From Ceratothoa steindachneri (taxonomy: Eukaryota > Arthropoda > Malacostraca > Isopoda > Cymothoidae), in contig OZ018326.1 in assembly GCA_963969495.1 (NCBI GenBank), forward strand, positions 2,488,444 to 2,552,443: a DNA stretch of 64,000 nt. Direction: 5' to 3'. The number at the start of each line of letters is the position of its first letter. Within the stretch, counting starts at the first letter, position 1. The position numbers were made by a program, and so were the translations under genes. This document shows, piece after piece, positions 42,240 to 54,205 of the stretch. Under the pieces are notes generated by a model that was not told the DNA's origin, made no database searches, and was given only the letters and a program-made list of their open reading frames with translations.

Positions 42240-44090
42240 GTAATATCTTTAAAATATTCATCTTTGTATATTATTTAAAAATAATTAATGAAGTATGTAT
42301 TTTAGAAGTAACTAGGTGGCAAAAAAAAATAATTGAAATGCTAAATATGGCATTTATAGGTTATGGGGAATTTATAATCTGCAGAAACAAACAATTTTTC
42401 TTAAATGTTTACATTACTTATGTTAAAATCAGTCAAAGAATGATCTCTGAACATCTCTACATCTCTGTTATTGATAAACAAGATCATGTAGGCCTCGTCC
42501 ATAATATTCCAATGGATTTGATTATAAGAAATCTCTGAATCCAGTTTCCACCTCGGTTTTGGACTGGAAAAAAAAGCTAGACAGTAGGCGACAGATTGGG
42601 AGAATATGGAAGATGTGGTAGAGTCTCGTATCCCTAGTCAGTGAGTTTCTTAAGAGTTTTCCTGAAAACCTGTGACCGTGTGGTGTCGTGAAGCAGAATT
42701 TGACCACGACATTCACTAGTGTTTGGTCTCATTTTTCGCAAGTCACATGCCTTTCTTCGATTTTCTAACATTAAGCATCTGCTGTGATGCTCTGATTAGC
42801 CTCAATAAAGCTGTAATGGACAACACAAATCCTACATATATCAACAGACTATCATCATAATCTTTTGCTGACGCAAACTTATATGCTTCAAAATTGTACT
42901 CTGAAAGAAGTTATTTAAAAATTATTAAAAAGTATCCATCAATTATTAAGCATGTAAAATTTTGCATAAATAGCTAAAAAAATAGCAACTATACAGCCAC
43001 ATTTTATATAGATCGTTATTTGATTTCTGGACACAATTGCTACTCATATTGCAGAAAACGCTATAAACAATACTTTTGATACTCATTTACGAAGCAGCGA
43101 GCCAATAGGGAAAGGAATGTTAACATTTGCACTTCCACAGTTCATTTATTCGGCGGCTACGTAATATAAATTTGTAGGACCCACATAGTTTACTCATTGG
43201 TCAGAAATTCATGATTCCGTGGGAAGAATATAAATTTCCCATAGTAAATGCCCTCGACCGGGATGGTTATTCCCATGATGTGCTATTCGGTCGATATGTA
43301 TTTGAACTTTACTTGGAGTGTCATTATAAAATGTAATTCTGAGTTTATTGTGCAAAAATAATTTGTCATTAAAATCTCTTGGCTATATTGAGTAAAAACA
43401 CTTATCTTATTAATTACGAGATAAAAACACTTCTTTTGGCTCTGTGATCTTTATTCACGTGATATATTGAAATTATTTATTAGCTTGGTTTATCAGGAAA
43501 AGCCAAACTACATATCGATCACCTAAAGGCAATCTATCTTAGTGTCCACGATTAAAGAAAATTTATCAAGTTAAGACCAACTCCAAAAAATGACAAAGTA
43601 ATAAAGACTTAATCTCACAGAATATTAGAAGATAAAAAATTGTTTGGTCAATGGATTTTTTTTTAAAAATAGAATTTCATGCAACACATTCATTAAATGT
43701 ATTAAATCTAAATGAAACTTAATAAAATAAATTGATATTTGGAAATATATTAATTAATAATCAGGAGCAATTGTTTTTCCAAACTTAATAAAAACGTTTA
43801 TTTGTGTCATTCAAACATCCATAATTCCTGTAGGTAAATCCTAAATCTTTTCTGTCTCCCACTCAGCAGTTTAATAATTAAGTAATTTAAGCAAAGTAAC
43901 CTAGCTAAAGTCGCAAAATTGAATCCAGTCGGTGCCCATTAGTAAGGAAAACTCTTGCATAATGAGACTAAATGTGTAAAGTCAATTCACTCATTTTTAT
44001 CTTTTAAATGATTGTCTTAACTTGATCTCATTAGTAACTATTTTATCCTCCTGAATAGGATTTATCTTTCTACAACTGCTTCGAGTGTCG
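42240..44090. other. A+T-rich spacer, nothing recognised
   Basis: Long A+T-rich stretch with short open frames only (for example 42176-42538, which starts inside the foldback element). I see no gene, repeat family or RNA structure that I can support. Confidence 0.4.
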
Positions 44091-44365
44091 GTTCTTCTGG
44101 ATCATATGAAGATCCTTCCCCACAAGTAGGTTTGAGGATAAGGATCTTCATAGGGTCCATTTTTTATAAATATTCTGAACTTCACCAATAATAATAATAA
44201 AAATAATAAGAATAAGAATATCTTGATTTTAGAAACATGGAAAACACCAATTTTATTTAAAAAATTCATATAAAGTTTGACAAAACAAAATGTTGAAGTT
44301 TAGAAATAGAGGAATATCGAATGCTTTGGATTAAAAAAGCAAATAATCATGACCAGATTTGTGTT

Positions 44366-44368
<3 letters not shown>

Positions 44369-44409
<41 letters not shown>
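44369..44409. repeat. (TA)n microsatellite inside Merlin
   Basis: Alternating TA between the left TIR and the transposase frame. Confidence 0.95.
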
Positions 44410-44412
<3 letters not shown>

Positions 44413-44446
44413 ACATTTTTCACATGTACTCAGTATCAAGAGCACC

Positions 44447-45237
44447 ATGGACTGTGATACTTTCAAGACTGTTGTGCTGTCCTTGCTAAGTGAAGATTCT
44501 CTGTCATATATTTATTGGCATAAGCAACGCAGAATGCTGAAAAAAGAAGTGAAATCTCCCTCTTGTGATAGTGAAATGAACTGGCCGAAGTATGCCAAAT
44601 CTAATGATGGCTATGCTTGGAAATGCTATACCAAAGTATAAATCTACAATATCTATAAAGACTAGATAATTTTTTTCCAACTCTAGATTAACGCTTCAGA
44701 TCTGGGTTCATGCAATCTATATGTGGTCAATCAAGGGCAAGCCGTCAAGTTGGTGTTTCTGAGAAGACCATGATCGACTGCTACAGTTTTTTTCGGGAAG
44801 TGTGCAGTAGATATCTTTAGGCAAACCCAGTGCAACTTGGTGGTTCAGGAACAGTTGTGCATATCGAAGAATCGTGTTTTTCTCACAAAACAAAGCATCA
44901 TCGGGTCAGAGGACCTCACACTCTTATGTCGGTGTTTGAAATGGTTGATACCAGCACTTCACCAGGAACAGCATACATGGAAATTGTGGTCCAAAGGGAT
45001 GCTGCCACACTTCTCCCTATAATACAAGCAGTAGTGCAACGGGGATCAATAATCCACAGTGACAAGTGGATGGCATACATTAATATACCACGTCTTGGCT
45101 TCACAAACAGGAGAGTGAACCTTTCACTCAATTTTGTGGATTCGCAAACTGGTGTCCACACTCAGGCCAGAGAATCGTACTGGAACAAACATAGAGCACA
45201 TATCAGCATGAGACAAAATGCAGGCGTGACTTCTTGA
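44447..45237 (+). pseudogene. Merlin (ISXO2-like) transposase, broken
   Basis: The N-terminal part MDCDTFKTVVLSLLSED to NDGYAWKCY (44447-44641) ends at a stop. A noisy linker with stops follows. The catalytic part is an open run at 44830-45237: GTVVHIEESCF near 44845-44880, FEMVDTSTSPGTAYMEIVVQRDAATLLPII, RGSIIHSDKWMAYINI near 45040-45085 (second Asp), NLSLNFVDSQTGVHTQARESYWNK near 45115-45190 (Glu). Known: ISXO2-like proteins start their core with IDES; here the Asp is Glu (IEES). The last segment (after HISMRQN) is shortened by a stop. The transposase would cut and paste the element, but this copy is inactive. Confidence 0.88.
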
Positions 45238-45298
45238 ATTCTTAACTCCAAGAATTTATGTTTCTTCAGGAATGCTTTTGATAACCTATATACTCATA

Positions 45299-45525
45299 TT
45301 TCCTTGCAATATTTAGTGTAATTATTCTTTTTTTAAGAACTTATGCACACAAACTTCCTGCAATATTTAGTGTAACAAAAGAGTAATCTGAATAATGTTG
45401 TATTATTTATTTCTTTTTAGTTTATTTATATTCAAATGTTCAAATTTCCTGCAATATTTAGTTTAACAAAAGAGTAATCTGAATAATGTTTTATTATTTA
45501 TTCCTTATTTAGTTTATATATATTA
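45299..45525. repeat. Imperfect tandem repeats near the right Merlin end
   Basis: The motif TTCCTGCAATATTTAGTGTAA (or a close variant) recurs near 45300, 45354 and 45447, followed each time by AGAGTAATCTGAATAATGTT or related sequence. Units are about 55-95 bp. They lie inside the Merlin element. Confidence 0.85.
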
Positions 45526-45626
45526 AAATATTGGAGGGGGAGGATCTTCATATTAGCACGACTGGGGGGAGGATCTTCAGTTGAATACTTTGGGGCGGGG
45601 GAGATCTTAATATGATCTGTTCTTCT

Positions 45627-46239
45627 CTTCTGTCTACACAAACACAAATGATGCTTCGGTCAGATATATCCATCGTCCGCTTCAAACATTAACCCTGTTC
45701 TCTTGATTTCCTTCCCTGAAATATCAACACATGCCATGAAAGGTTTTCAGTTAATGGCCATCATTCCATGAATGCGGGGCTCCTAAGAATAGTTAGGTAG
45801 AAAATGATAAGGGAATTTTTGGCTACACCCATCATCTGAGCTCATCTGAGACGTAACTCTTATTTTAATATCGTTTTCTCTAGGATTCATTGGCTTTCTT
45901 CCTTTCTTCGTATCACCTGTACCCTCACTTCACCAGAAGAGATGAATTCATGAAAAATGTGACTAATCTGTTTGTGTCACTTCCATCTCCAATTCTGGCT
46001 CTTCAAACTAAGATGCTGTTTGGTTAAACGTAAGTTAAATTGTTGTGTATATAACTCTCTTAAATCTGCCAAGTTTTTGAGTTTTTTATCTTATATTGCA
46101 TTCGGCACAACTTCTTTCTTCTGACACTTAGATAGAGATTCTCTATTTTTGTTAAAATATATTCATACTCAGAGCCAAGTAAAAATTATCTTCACACCTC
46201 TATTCTTATCGAGCTGGAATAGCTAATCAAACGCTCCAA
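45627..46239. other. Spacer, nothing recognised
   Basis: A+T-rich DNA between Merlin and the LINE; no motif that I trust. Confidence 0.35.
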
Positions 46240-48700
46240 ATTTTTTATATATGTTATATATACCAACACGCACATACCCCACAAATTCTTGATCTCTTCC
46301 TTTTATAAATATAGCATCGCCTGACTATACTCTTCGTTTTTGCGACATGTTATGGGCAAACTTCACACCTATTATTAAATGATCTAGTATTCTTTGAAAA
46401 TATCATTCTGCTGCTTATACAAAATTTAAATATTTTACGAGGCTTCCCATGTGAAGACTGCTGGTTTTTTTTCAACTGAATGAATCCTCCTGTGCTATTG
46501 ATGCCATTCAGTCATCATTGCTTGCATTGAAAAATATATCCCTCTTTTATTCCCTTACTCCTGTTCAATTTCAAAGCAGGTCTTGAGAAGATCTGCTCCA
46601 ATGCCATGCCAGTGAAAAGGTGATCACAAAGAATGTTGTCATTACCCTTTTCCTGTTAATAGTAACTTAATCTCTCTAAGGGATCGTGCAAGTTCTATTC
46701 TTCGTACTGTTGCGAAACAATTTTATGAAAAAGAAATGTGATGAACTGTTCTACTCTGGCTTTAAATTCTCTCTGTAATATACATATACCTCAAAACATG
46801 TCATTTAACTTCATTAACTCTTCTTTCCCTCTCCTTTTGTCCTGGATTATTAGACGCTGTTTCTTTCTATGACAAAGCCACTCTCTTTGGCTCTATATTA
46901 ATTAATAAGAGAAGGCTGTATGGTGCCACTGATGATGATACTGCCACATCGCTCCTCACAAATTATATGCCTAAGCTCTTAATTCCCGAAACATCTTCCA
47001 GATAACTCTTTTTTCCCTATACTATCAGAAAAATCACAGCGCAGATGGTGTATCCCTCTTGTGCACCTCTGATCTTACACTTTTTCAATCCCATTTACTT
47101 TTCACTTTTTCTTCTATATCTTTCCCTTTTTTTTCAATCACCTACTGGTCCAACCCCTCTAGTCGGAAAAATAGTTGCCGCTCTTATAAATGCACTTATT
47201 ATCTTATTGCTTTCATCTTAACACTTCATCCAAAGTTTCAAGTCCATCCTCAATGCTCACTTTATTGAACATCTTAAACGATGTACACTAATCTTGATCA
47301 GCAACTCGTTTCCGCAATGATTGTCAGAATGGCGATCTTCTCTCATCCTCCCTTCCAGTTTATGTCAAATATTTTGCCATTTTCTTGTCACTTCTGAAGC
47401 TTTGACAGGATTCAGTACAAATCACTAGTCTGGAAACTACCATAGACTGCATTAATTCTTCTTTCTGTAAGCTGATTTCTGGCTTACTTTCTAAAGTATT
47501 CAGGCCAAATTTGTAGATTGACCTACTTCCACTCCTTTCCACAGAAAATATGATGACTCACAAAGCTCTGCTGACCTGTTCTAACACAATTCCTCTCACA
47601 TTCCTCACATTCAATCCTTCTTCGAACTTCAGCAATCGTCTCAGAGTTGATCAGAATTAAATGCACTTGCAAAGGTGGGAATCATACAATCTGATTAGAG
47701 AGTTTAATGCTGTAAAAAGCAGTTAATGTCCATGTCACTTAAACTTTTAAAATTTGAATATCAATTTAATCAAAGCTATCTCTCATAACTCCACTTCAAA
47801 TTAATATCTGATGTGTAATTCTCAGCTCAGTTTCCACCTGGAAGAAACAAATATCGGCCATAGCCAAAAGATTTGTCAGAGAACTGGAATCCGGTCCAGA
47901 TTTATAAGTTTATTCATTACTTTTCACTTGCTGAAACTTTTCAATCTAATAATAGGCCCTTGCATTGAATACTGCTAACATATTTCAGAAGAGTCAACTT
48001 TCAATAAATTATTAGCTGGCATACAAAAAAACTGCAAGACTCACCAATAAAACAATCTTGTCTATAGCAGTCGAGTTTTCAACAATCTGCCATGTCGAGT
48101 CTCTCTTTTCTCCAGATAACTTCAGTTCTCCTTTTTTAATCAAATTAAGAGATGCAATCCTCCACTTATAACCAATAAAAATCATACTCTTTTAGCTATA
48201 GCTTCCCATAGATTTCGCGTTAAAGTTGTAAACCACACAACTACAAGTCATGAACAACCTTCCCTTCATTATAAAGCTAAACTGTTGTACTATCTTCCTG
48301 CTTCTCTGTCCCAATCTTATTTCAACTTTACTAGTTTCACGAGGATAGCATTTAGACATATAATGGACGATAACTAGCTGAATTTCTAAGATCTTTTAAG
48401 GAACAGCACTTTATAGTTGACAGTTTTACTCTTCCTGTTGCATTTTCCATAACAAATCGTAGCTTCAAATAAGAATAAAATACTTGAGCATCCTTTTCTG
48501 AAGCAAATTTTTGTAAGCCCCTCTTTTAGCCATTACTTACACAGCGGAATTTCCAAACAGGTGCCAGGTTTGTAGCCTCCTTAAGGGACACGGTGGTGTT
48601 CACCTGACCATCCTACTGCCGGAACTCAGCGCCCTGTCCAGCCCAGCTTGGCTAGCACCTCATTTTTCCCTTTCTGTAACCATCTCCTCTCACACAAATC
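46240..48700 (+). pseudogene. Strongly decayed LINE (BS-type non-LTR), endonuclease end to RT tail
   Basis: Across frames the plus strand follows a familiar invertebrate LINE: TPQILDLFL near 46280 and GFPCEDCWFFF near 46440-46470 (endonuclease to RT linker), KPLSLALY near 46875, and the RT. The RT has EAFDRIQYKSLVWKLP near 47395-47440 (first Asp box), IIGPCIEYC near 47950-47985 (thumb), ASHRFRVKVVNHTTTSHEQ near 48205-48260 and LPASLSQSYFNFTSF near 48295-48340. The 3' part continues with a conserved tail at 48545-48660. Stops are dense and no catalytic FADD box is readable, so the assignment rests on block order. Confidence 0.6.
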
Positions 48701-49219
48701 ATTTGGTTCAACTAGATAGAGCTGCTCCTCCTAGGTTCGCACTCAATGTCGTAACTAGGCATCGGCGTTGTGTCCGCGGAAACGGCCTTGAACTAAAAAA
48801 GGAAAAGGTAAGGGATAATGACCCGCCAGGATATGGCCTGTGCGCTCCGCGTGGTTAACACCTATGCGCAATGTCCGTGGCGCATCTATATAAAGGCTAG
48901 CACACGCGGCTATACTTTAACTTTATTTTTTATAATATGGAAGTTGTTTGCACCAAGGGGGATTTGCAGTCCTTAGTGGAAACCAGACTCCTGGTGTCTT
49001 TCTCACGTTTCTAGGTCATTCGCAGAAGAAAACGGCTAAACAGAACGTTCACTGATGGAGTCAGCTCTTTTTTGTCCTAGGAAATTTTTTACTTCTAAAA
49101 ACAAGCTTCGAACCTCCAATGAAAACCACAAGTGAAGGTAAAAGCAGTGCAACTCACCTTCCGCCTCAACCTTTACCATTATATTCCATAGATTTTTAAA
49201 CATAGATCTTGGTAAAGGG
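48701..49219. other. Spacer with a TATA-like site
   Basis: Contains CTATATAAAGG at 48887-48897 within a more G+C-rich patch (48760-48910). Could be the promoter of an unrecognised element; no coding sequence follows that I can name. Confidence 0.3.
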
Positions 49220-50280
49220 TGTCGTAGAAAAGGCTCCCGACAATATACTAAATATCTATTCTTTGTGGGGATTATTCTATATTCGAGTGCAGGGTAAATC
49301 AGATGGCCGAGAATGACTCTACGTTAAATAAATAGGCCTGGAGAGGGCTTATTTATCTTCAATATACTTAAGAAATGGAACGGAGCCAAGGGATAAATAA
49401 TATTGCAAAGATTAATAAAATAGAATTTTATTAATTAAACTAACAAAACAGCACATGGAAAATATTTACATGACCGGGGATTAAAATGGGAGATACACAT
49501 GAAATGTAAAGGTCATGGGATAAATATGACTAATCGGATGATTAAGATTTGGAGGGATTTAAATGACAAAACAAACAAGAAGGGAAAGGGGCGGCTAGAT
49601 CAGTATTAAAGCACGGAGTTACGTTGGCACAAAGTTAAATAGTTAAATTCAATTCGTAGCTTACGTATTTATAAGGTCATCGTGCAGAAGAAGGCGATTT
49701 GAAGGAATGGCTTCGGTCCGACTGGCGATTTCCTTCCCAGGGAGAGAAGTTTTTAAGGTGGTTGTCCTTTAACGAGGTGGAAAGGACTAACTCCGAGGAG
49801 TGAGAGCGAAGTGGGGCTCGGAAGTACGAGCGATCCTGTAGACAGGATACCTGAGACGTTCAGGATGAACAACTGAGGTTATTCGTGTAACCAAGCGTTC
49901 TCTTGAAGAAAGTTAAAAGGGGGGAATTTAATTACCACTAACGTGATATGAGGGAAGCGAGAACCGTTACTTGTCGAACGGGCTCAAAGAACAATGACTG
50001 TTCTAATGATGTTCTCTTCTGAACGATAGGGGGCCCTCTTGAATTGGCATCTCGAAGGGCACGAACTTTGGCACTCAAGGATATTGTCCTCTTTTGGACA
50101 ATAAGGGTGTTCTTGGGGTAGAGGACCTAGGCGCACAAGGGACACCGGATCGGCGTGATGCCTCACGAAGATAATCGGGATCTGCTTCAAACGCGAAATT
50201 CTATCGCATAAATAGCCGGAGCCAGCCCCTCGGGGTAGGGGACAATGGGGGACTTCCATGCAATGTCTCAGTAGCGCTTG
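49220..50280. repeat. LTR-like repeat R1 (paired with 61072-62200)
   Basis: Shares many blocks with 61072-62200: a common start TGTCGTAG, GGCCTGGAGAGG...CTTATTTATCTTCAATA, GGATAAATAATAT, GAGAGCGAAGTGGGGCTCGG, GTACGAGCGATC, TGATGCCT and a GGGGGACTTC end. Divergence is moderate. The repeat carries short hairpins such as AGAACA...TGTTCT (49988-50004) and ATTGTCC...GGACAAT (50083-50102). R2 abuts a reverse-strand gypsy RT, so these may be LTRs of that family in reverse orientation. That is inference. Confidence 0.65.
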
Positions 50281-50860
50281 GAAAATCTTATCTTCCCATA
50301 AGCCTAATTCAATCTGGCCAGATCGATGCCTGGAGGCAAACGGGAGATTGAACCTCCTTGATTAAACTTTACGCGGTGGAAGATAATACTCGGGAATGGT
50401 TGCCGATAAGAATGCCAAACTCTTTCTCTCGCAGGATGCACGTGGAAAGCATGAGTTTCAATATGTGATAGAAGGGAGGCGCGGCCGCCTTAGGCAATTC
50501 TATCACAAAGGGGTTCCCTTTCCACAACCCTAAGCTGAAAAAGGAGCTTCGGCTTTGCTAAGTAGATCGACCACCACTCTATGTTTTCCATAGGGAGAGT
50601 CCAAGTCTCTGCTAGCAGAGTCGGTGTTTCACCCTCTCCAATAGACACAGGTTCTGGGTTTTCGCCCTTACCCCCTTGAGCAGAGTTATCTTAGGACTAC
50701 TTTGTTCTCCTAGCGTCACTCTTATACAATTTGAGTATAGAGCGCTTTTTAATAGTGACATTTTGGTGGGGCTTTTCATTATTTCTTTTCGGAGAGTGGC
50801 CTCCAAGCGGCTCTCTAAAACCAGCGGGTCCCTCTTCCCCTTCTCAGGGGCTGGCAAAGA
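50281..50860. other. Spacer between R1 and the tandem units
   Basis: Mixed sequence with short open frames only. If R1 is an LTR, this could be non-coding or gag-region DNA of its element, but no domain is visible. Confidence 0.3.
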
Positions 50861-51539
50861 ACATGGCATGCAAAGGAAGCGCCACCTCGGTTCTCTGTAC
50901 GTCCGATGCGGGCATGATAACTACCTCAACTTCTTTAGAGGGGTAAGAAACGGTGTCGTCCCCTACGTATTGTCAAGAGACCTTCTCAATCCGAGGTTTG
51001 TCAGATGGAGGAAGCAGATATGCTGCTACCCTTCTCTTGCCAACGTAGGTCGTCAAGAAGAGTGCAAGGCCCTCTGATACACATTTTGTGAATAATTACA
51101 ATTTGGGGAGCGCTTGCCAGTTGGAGGCTCTTCTCTTCATATTGATGGTCCTGGAAGTATATCAGCGCCAGATGGTACGGCTTCAATTAAGAAGAACCTT
51201 GGCCTGTTGCCAGACATTAAATCTGATTCTACCCCTTTGCAAACTCTTCTACAGATCTCATGGCGCTAGGGAGGATCCAAAATGAAAGGGAGGACCTCCT
51301 CCCTAGAGTGTTACCACCTCGCACCAAAGTTCTCCCTATCTGGTAGAATGATCTTGAAGAGCCTGGTCCGGTTGCTCTTGTTGATCAGTGAATTTATCTT
51401 CTCTGCATACTCAAGCTAGTGAAATAAGCGCTTGATCTTTGAGTGTATGGCATAATACATTTTGAATCTCTTAACTTAAATCAGACTTTTGCCAAAGAGG
51501 CTTATTCTGTTCAGTTCCACTTTTTTTAATGTCACACTG

Positions 51540-51900
51540 CAAGAAACAAAGGCCAGCATTAATAAATGGAAGAAAGGGCTCTTTCTTCGAGACAATGCGC
51601 GCGCGCCTATCGCAAATGATGATGCCATAAAATTTTACAATACCAATTGAAAACTAATGAGTCATCCGCCTTACTCTCCCGACTTAGATTCATCAGATTA
51701 CTTTCTTTCTAGGAGTTTCGCAAATCACCTTTATAAAATCAAGATGCTAACAACAGATCCGGTCGAAACAACGTTAAATATCTTTTATTTCAAAGTTAAA
51801 AGGTTTTAACAAATGTATTGAAAAGTTAGTAGAAAAATTGATACTACTGGTAGAACTTGTAGAAATTCTATTACTTTTTTATTTAATTAATAGATACTTA
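51540..51900 (+). pseudogene. Mariner transposase C-terminal fragment (unit 1; copies at 54885 and 58230)
   Basis: KGLFLRDNARAPIANDDAIKFYNTN near 51575-51650 holds the mariner DNARxH-type site (second Asp; the His is not conserved). MSHPPYSPDLDSSDYFLSRSF near 51658-51722 is the last Asp region (YSPDLxxxDYxL). The tail reads KVKRFxQMY. A stop separates the two blocks and only the C-terminal third is present. Family is clear from the PPYSPDL block. Repeated identically in all three units. Confidence 0.8.
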
Positions 51901-52909
51901 TTTAGAAAGAAATAACTTCAGTGTCATTTGGTTTCTAGCCATAAAATAATGTTAAAAATTTAAAACATTGCCTCAATTCTTATGGGAGGACAAACTATAT
52001 CGTTTTTAATTTTAAACATTCTAACACATTTCATTTATGTAATATATGTTGAATTTTTTTTCGCTATAAGTCTAAGCGTCACGAAGATATAGTGACCAAA
52101 AATGTAACTTTTTAAAATGTTCTTCACTCCCACACAATAGAGATAAGAGCCGTGTATTTTATTATGGTATTGCATAAGGAAGATTGGAGATCTTACCACA
52201 AGTAGTCCACTCTTTTGGTTCTTGTAAAACGTAGCTGACGAGTCTTTCGGGCAATTTTGAATAAGAGTGCAGCACCCACTTTTGGGTACCAAATCCTGTA
52301 ATATTTCTTCATATAGTTATAATAGTGGCCTAGGAGTAATATTTCGATGGCGGAGAGTGTTTATCACTCTATATAAAGTCAGTAAATGTCAATATTTCTA
52401 CCTTATTCTGAAAACCAATAACTCTTACTCGACACCATTTTGGAAATGCCATGAGACGGCCTAATTCATTCTCGTATATTGTATTGAATATTAATATTAA
52501 TTTTTATTTTCCGAACGAAGTAGAAGGTTAAGGGTATTAAAGCATGCTTAGCAACACGATTTGTTGTTGATTTGGTGGCGTTAATCTGTAGAATTAGTAT
52601 TCTAAGATGATTATTATCTAAATTGGGGTGCTTCACAAAGCAATATCCCTCTTTACAGGCGGATGGTTCTACCGCCCACACGCAGATCTCTAATCAACTC
52701 GTAGTATACGCAACTCGAAAGCCCACCATTATCTCTGCTATTAAGTTGAGAAGATAATGCAAGACTTTCGAATCGTTTTAAAGTTGAATTTCAATACTTT
52801 TCGCAAAGTTGTTAGATGTCCTAGGGCCAATTCATTATAATTAAATCAAACTGAAATCAAACCTTTTATCCAAAAAATAATTGACTTACAGATGGTAATG
52901 ACGATATTA

Positions 52910-54195
52910 CAGGGTCACCCCAAAATAACGAGCCTGCACACACTTTTTGTCATATATTCTTCATTATTTCACTTAATCACCCTTAATTTGCAGGACATGC
53001 CATAAGCAACGCCTGTGACCACAACTAGCAAAGAATATACTGCGTCAAACATTACTAGAAGACAGGCTCGTTCTAGAAAGTGCAGGACACTTTCGTGAAT
53101 CAGTTCGAATGTGAAAAAGCTCCCTTCAAGAGGAGAATTCAGGACTGAGTGGACCACTTGGAGAACTATGCGACAGTGGAGAATCTCAATGCAGCCAGTG
53201 ACAACTGTACATGCCATTCAGGATGACCCAGGAAGCGTAAAGCTGAGCTGCTCGAGATCATGAGAGAGTAAGTTCAGCAGGGTCCAAAACGCTATGTGTG
53301 CAGGCGAAGTCACCCCATCGGTATATCCCGTGAGACTTGCAGAAGAGTACTAGTAATGGATGTAGAGGCCTATCCATACAAGATACAGAAAAAGCAGACC
53401 CTTACAACCACAAACAAGGAGCAGAGAAAAGCTATGGCAATCTAGATACTGGAGAAGATTCAGGAGACCCCAACTTTCCTTATCGTCCTTTGGACTTCAG
53501 CTGAAGCTCACTTGCATCTTGAAGAAAAGTTAACTTCTAAGACAAATGTTTTCTGGGGGACCTCCAGACCAAATGAGGTAGCCACCAAGTCCCTACACTC
53601 CCCTAAGTACTCGGTATGAACTGCAATCTCATCCAGAGGCATCATCGGACTATTCTTTTTCGAGGATTCTGGCGCAACAGTGACAGTCACCAAGGAACAG
53701 TATGTTGAGGGCCTCAAAACTTTCAAGAGGGAGTTGCGGACCATGTTCCCGTCTCTTTTGGGATGAAAGAGAACTTTTGTGGCCGTATGATCAATCTGAA
53801 GACTTATTTTGAGTGGGCACCTCACAGCCCAGACCTTAGACCCCATTTCTTTCCCTAGGGCTACCTTAAAGAAAGCGTGTACGTAGGGAGACCCAGAACC
53901 ATAACAGAGCTCAAGGAAACCATCACAGTCGAGATCAGAGCCATTAGTCGGTCGGTTTATAAGGACATCATGGACAGCTTTGTGGGGTGCCTCAAGAAAT
54001 GCAGAAAACTAAATGGAGGTCATCTCGAACATGTGCCCTAGAATGAAGAAGAAAAGTTCAAAGACTCTCATGTTTTGATGTGATATTTTAAAACGTAATA
54101 AACGAGTTATCACCAAAGTTTCTTTCAATCTTTGCAAAAAATTAAGAAATGTGGCATATCGAAAGTTGGGGCCTGTTTTTTGGGGGGTAATCCTG
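52910..54195 (+). mobile_element. IS630/Tc1-like element in unit 1 (copies at 56255-57540 and 59600-60885)
   Basis: Ends: CAGGGTCACCCCAAAATAACG at the left and, in reverse complement, CAGGATTACCCCCCAAAAAAC at the right, with TA at 52908-52909 and 54196-54197. The interior holds a broken transposase on the plus strand. TIR length is about 30 bp, imperfect. The right end lies almost at the unit boundary, so the last 8-10 bp of the unit are its flank. Confidence 0.82.
53240..54045 (+). pseudogene. IS630/Tc1-like transposase (unit 1; also 56585-57390 and 59930-60735)
   Basis: SPHRYISRETCRRVL-like sequence near 53310-53350, then MDVEAYPYKIQKKQTLTT and NKEQRKAMA. After a stop comes LWTSAEAHLHLEEKLTSKTNVFWGTSRPNEVATKSLHSPKYSV near 53480-53620 (first acidic block). 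SSRGIIGLFFFEDSGATVTVTKEQYVEGL near 53630-53720 is followed by MFPSLL, then ISLKTYFEWAPHSPDLRPHFFP near 53792-53860 (third acidic block; APHSPDL). The tail is YLKESVYVGRPRTITELKETIT to GHLEHVP-stop. The QQDGA second-Asp region is deleted or frameshifted near 53765-53795. Stops and at least two frameshifts. It is related to, but a different family from, the element at 8097-9073. Confidence 0.8.
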
Positions 54196-54205
54196 TATTT
54201 CCTGT

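Larger units (their letters stand above)
44099..45618 (+). mobile_element. Merlin DNA transposon with 8-bp target duplication
   Basis: Ends: GGATCATATGAAGATC at 44099 and, in reverse complement from 45618, AGATCATATTAAGATC, imperfect TIRs of about 22 bp. Both flanks carry GTTCTTCT (44091-44098 and 45619-45626), an 8-bp duplication as expected for Merlin. The interior encodes an ISXO2-like transposase on the plus strand. A (TA)n array (44369-44409) and a tandem repeat near the right end lie inside. The total length is 1,520 bp. Confidence 0.9.
50861..54205. repeat. Tandem unit 1 of 3 (3,345 bp)
   Basis: Starts ACATGGCATGCAAAGG and ends CCTGTATTTCCTGT just before the same start recurs. Units 2 and 3 match almost base for base. 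It contains a mariner fragment (51540-51900), an IS630/Tc1-like element (52910-54195) and unassigned sequence with short open frames. Confidence 0.97.

Noticed and set aside
48887..48897. TATA box of a host gene
   Set aside because: No exon or conserved coding sequence follows within the next kilobase; the next recognisable item is the LTR-like repeat R1.
52035..52681. Reverse-strand frames of 85 and 71 codons in each tandem unit
   Set aside because: Repeated only because the unit is repeated. They faintly recall piggyBac C-terminal text, but I could not find catalytic or Cys-rich motifs.
52969..53846. Reverse-strand frames of 82 and 112 codons in each unit
   Set aside because: Antisense to the IS630/Tc1-like transposase.
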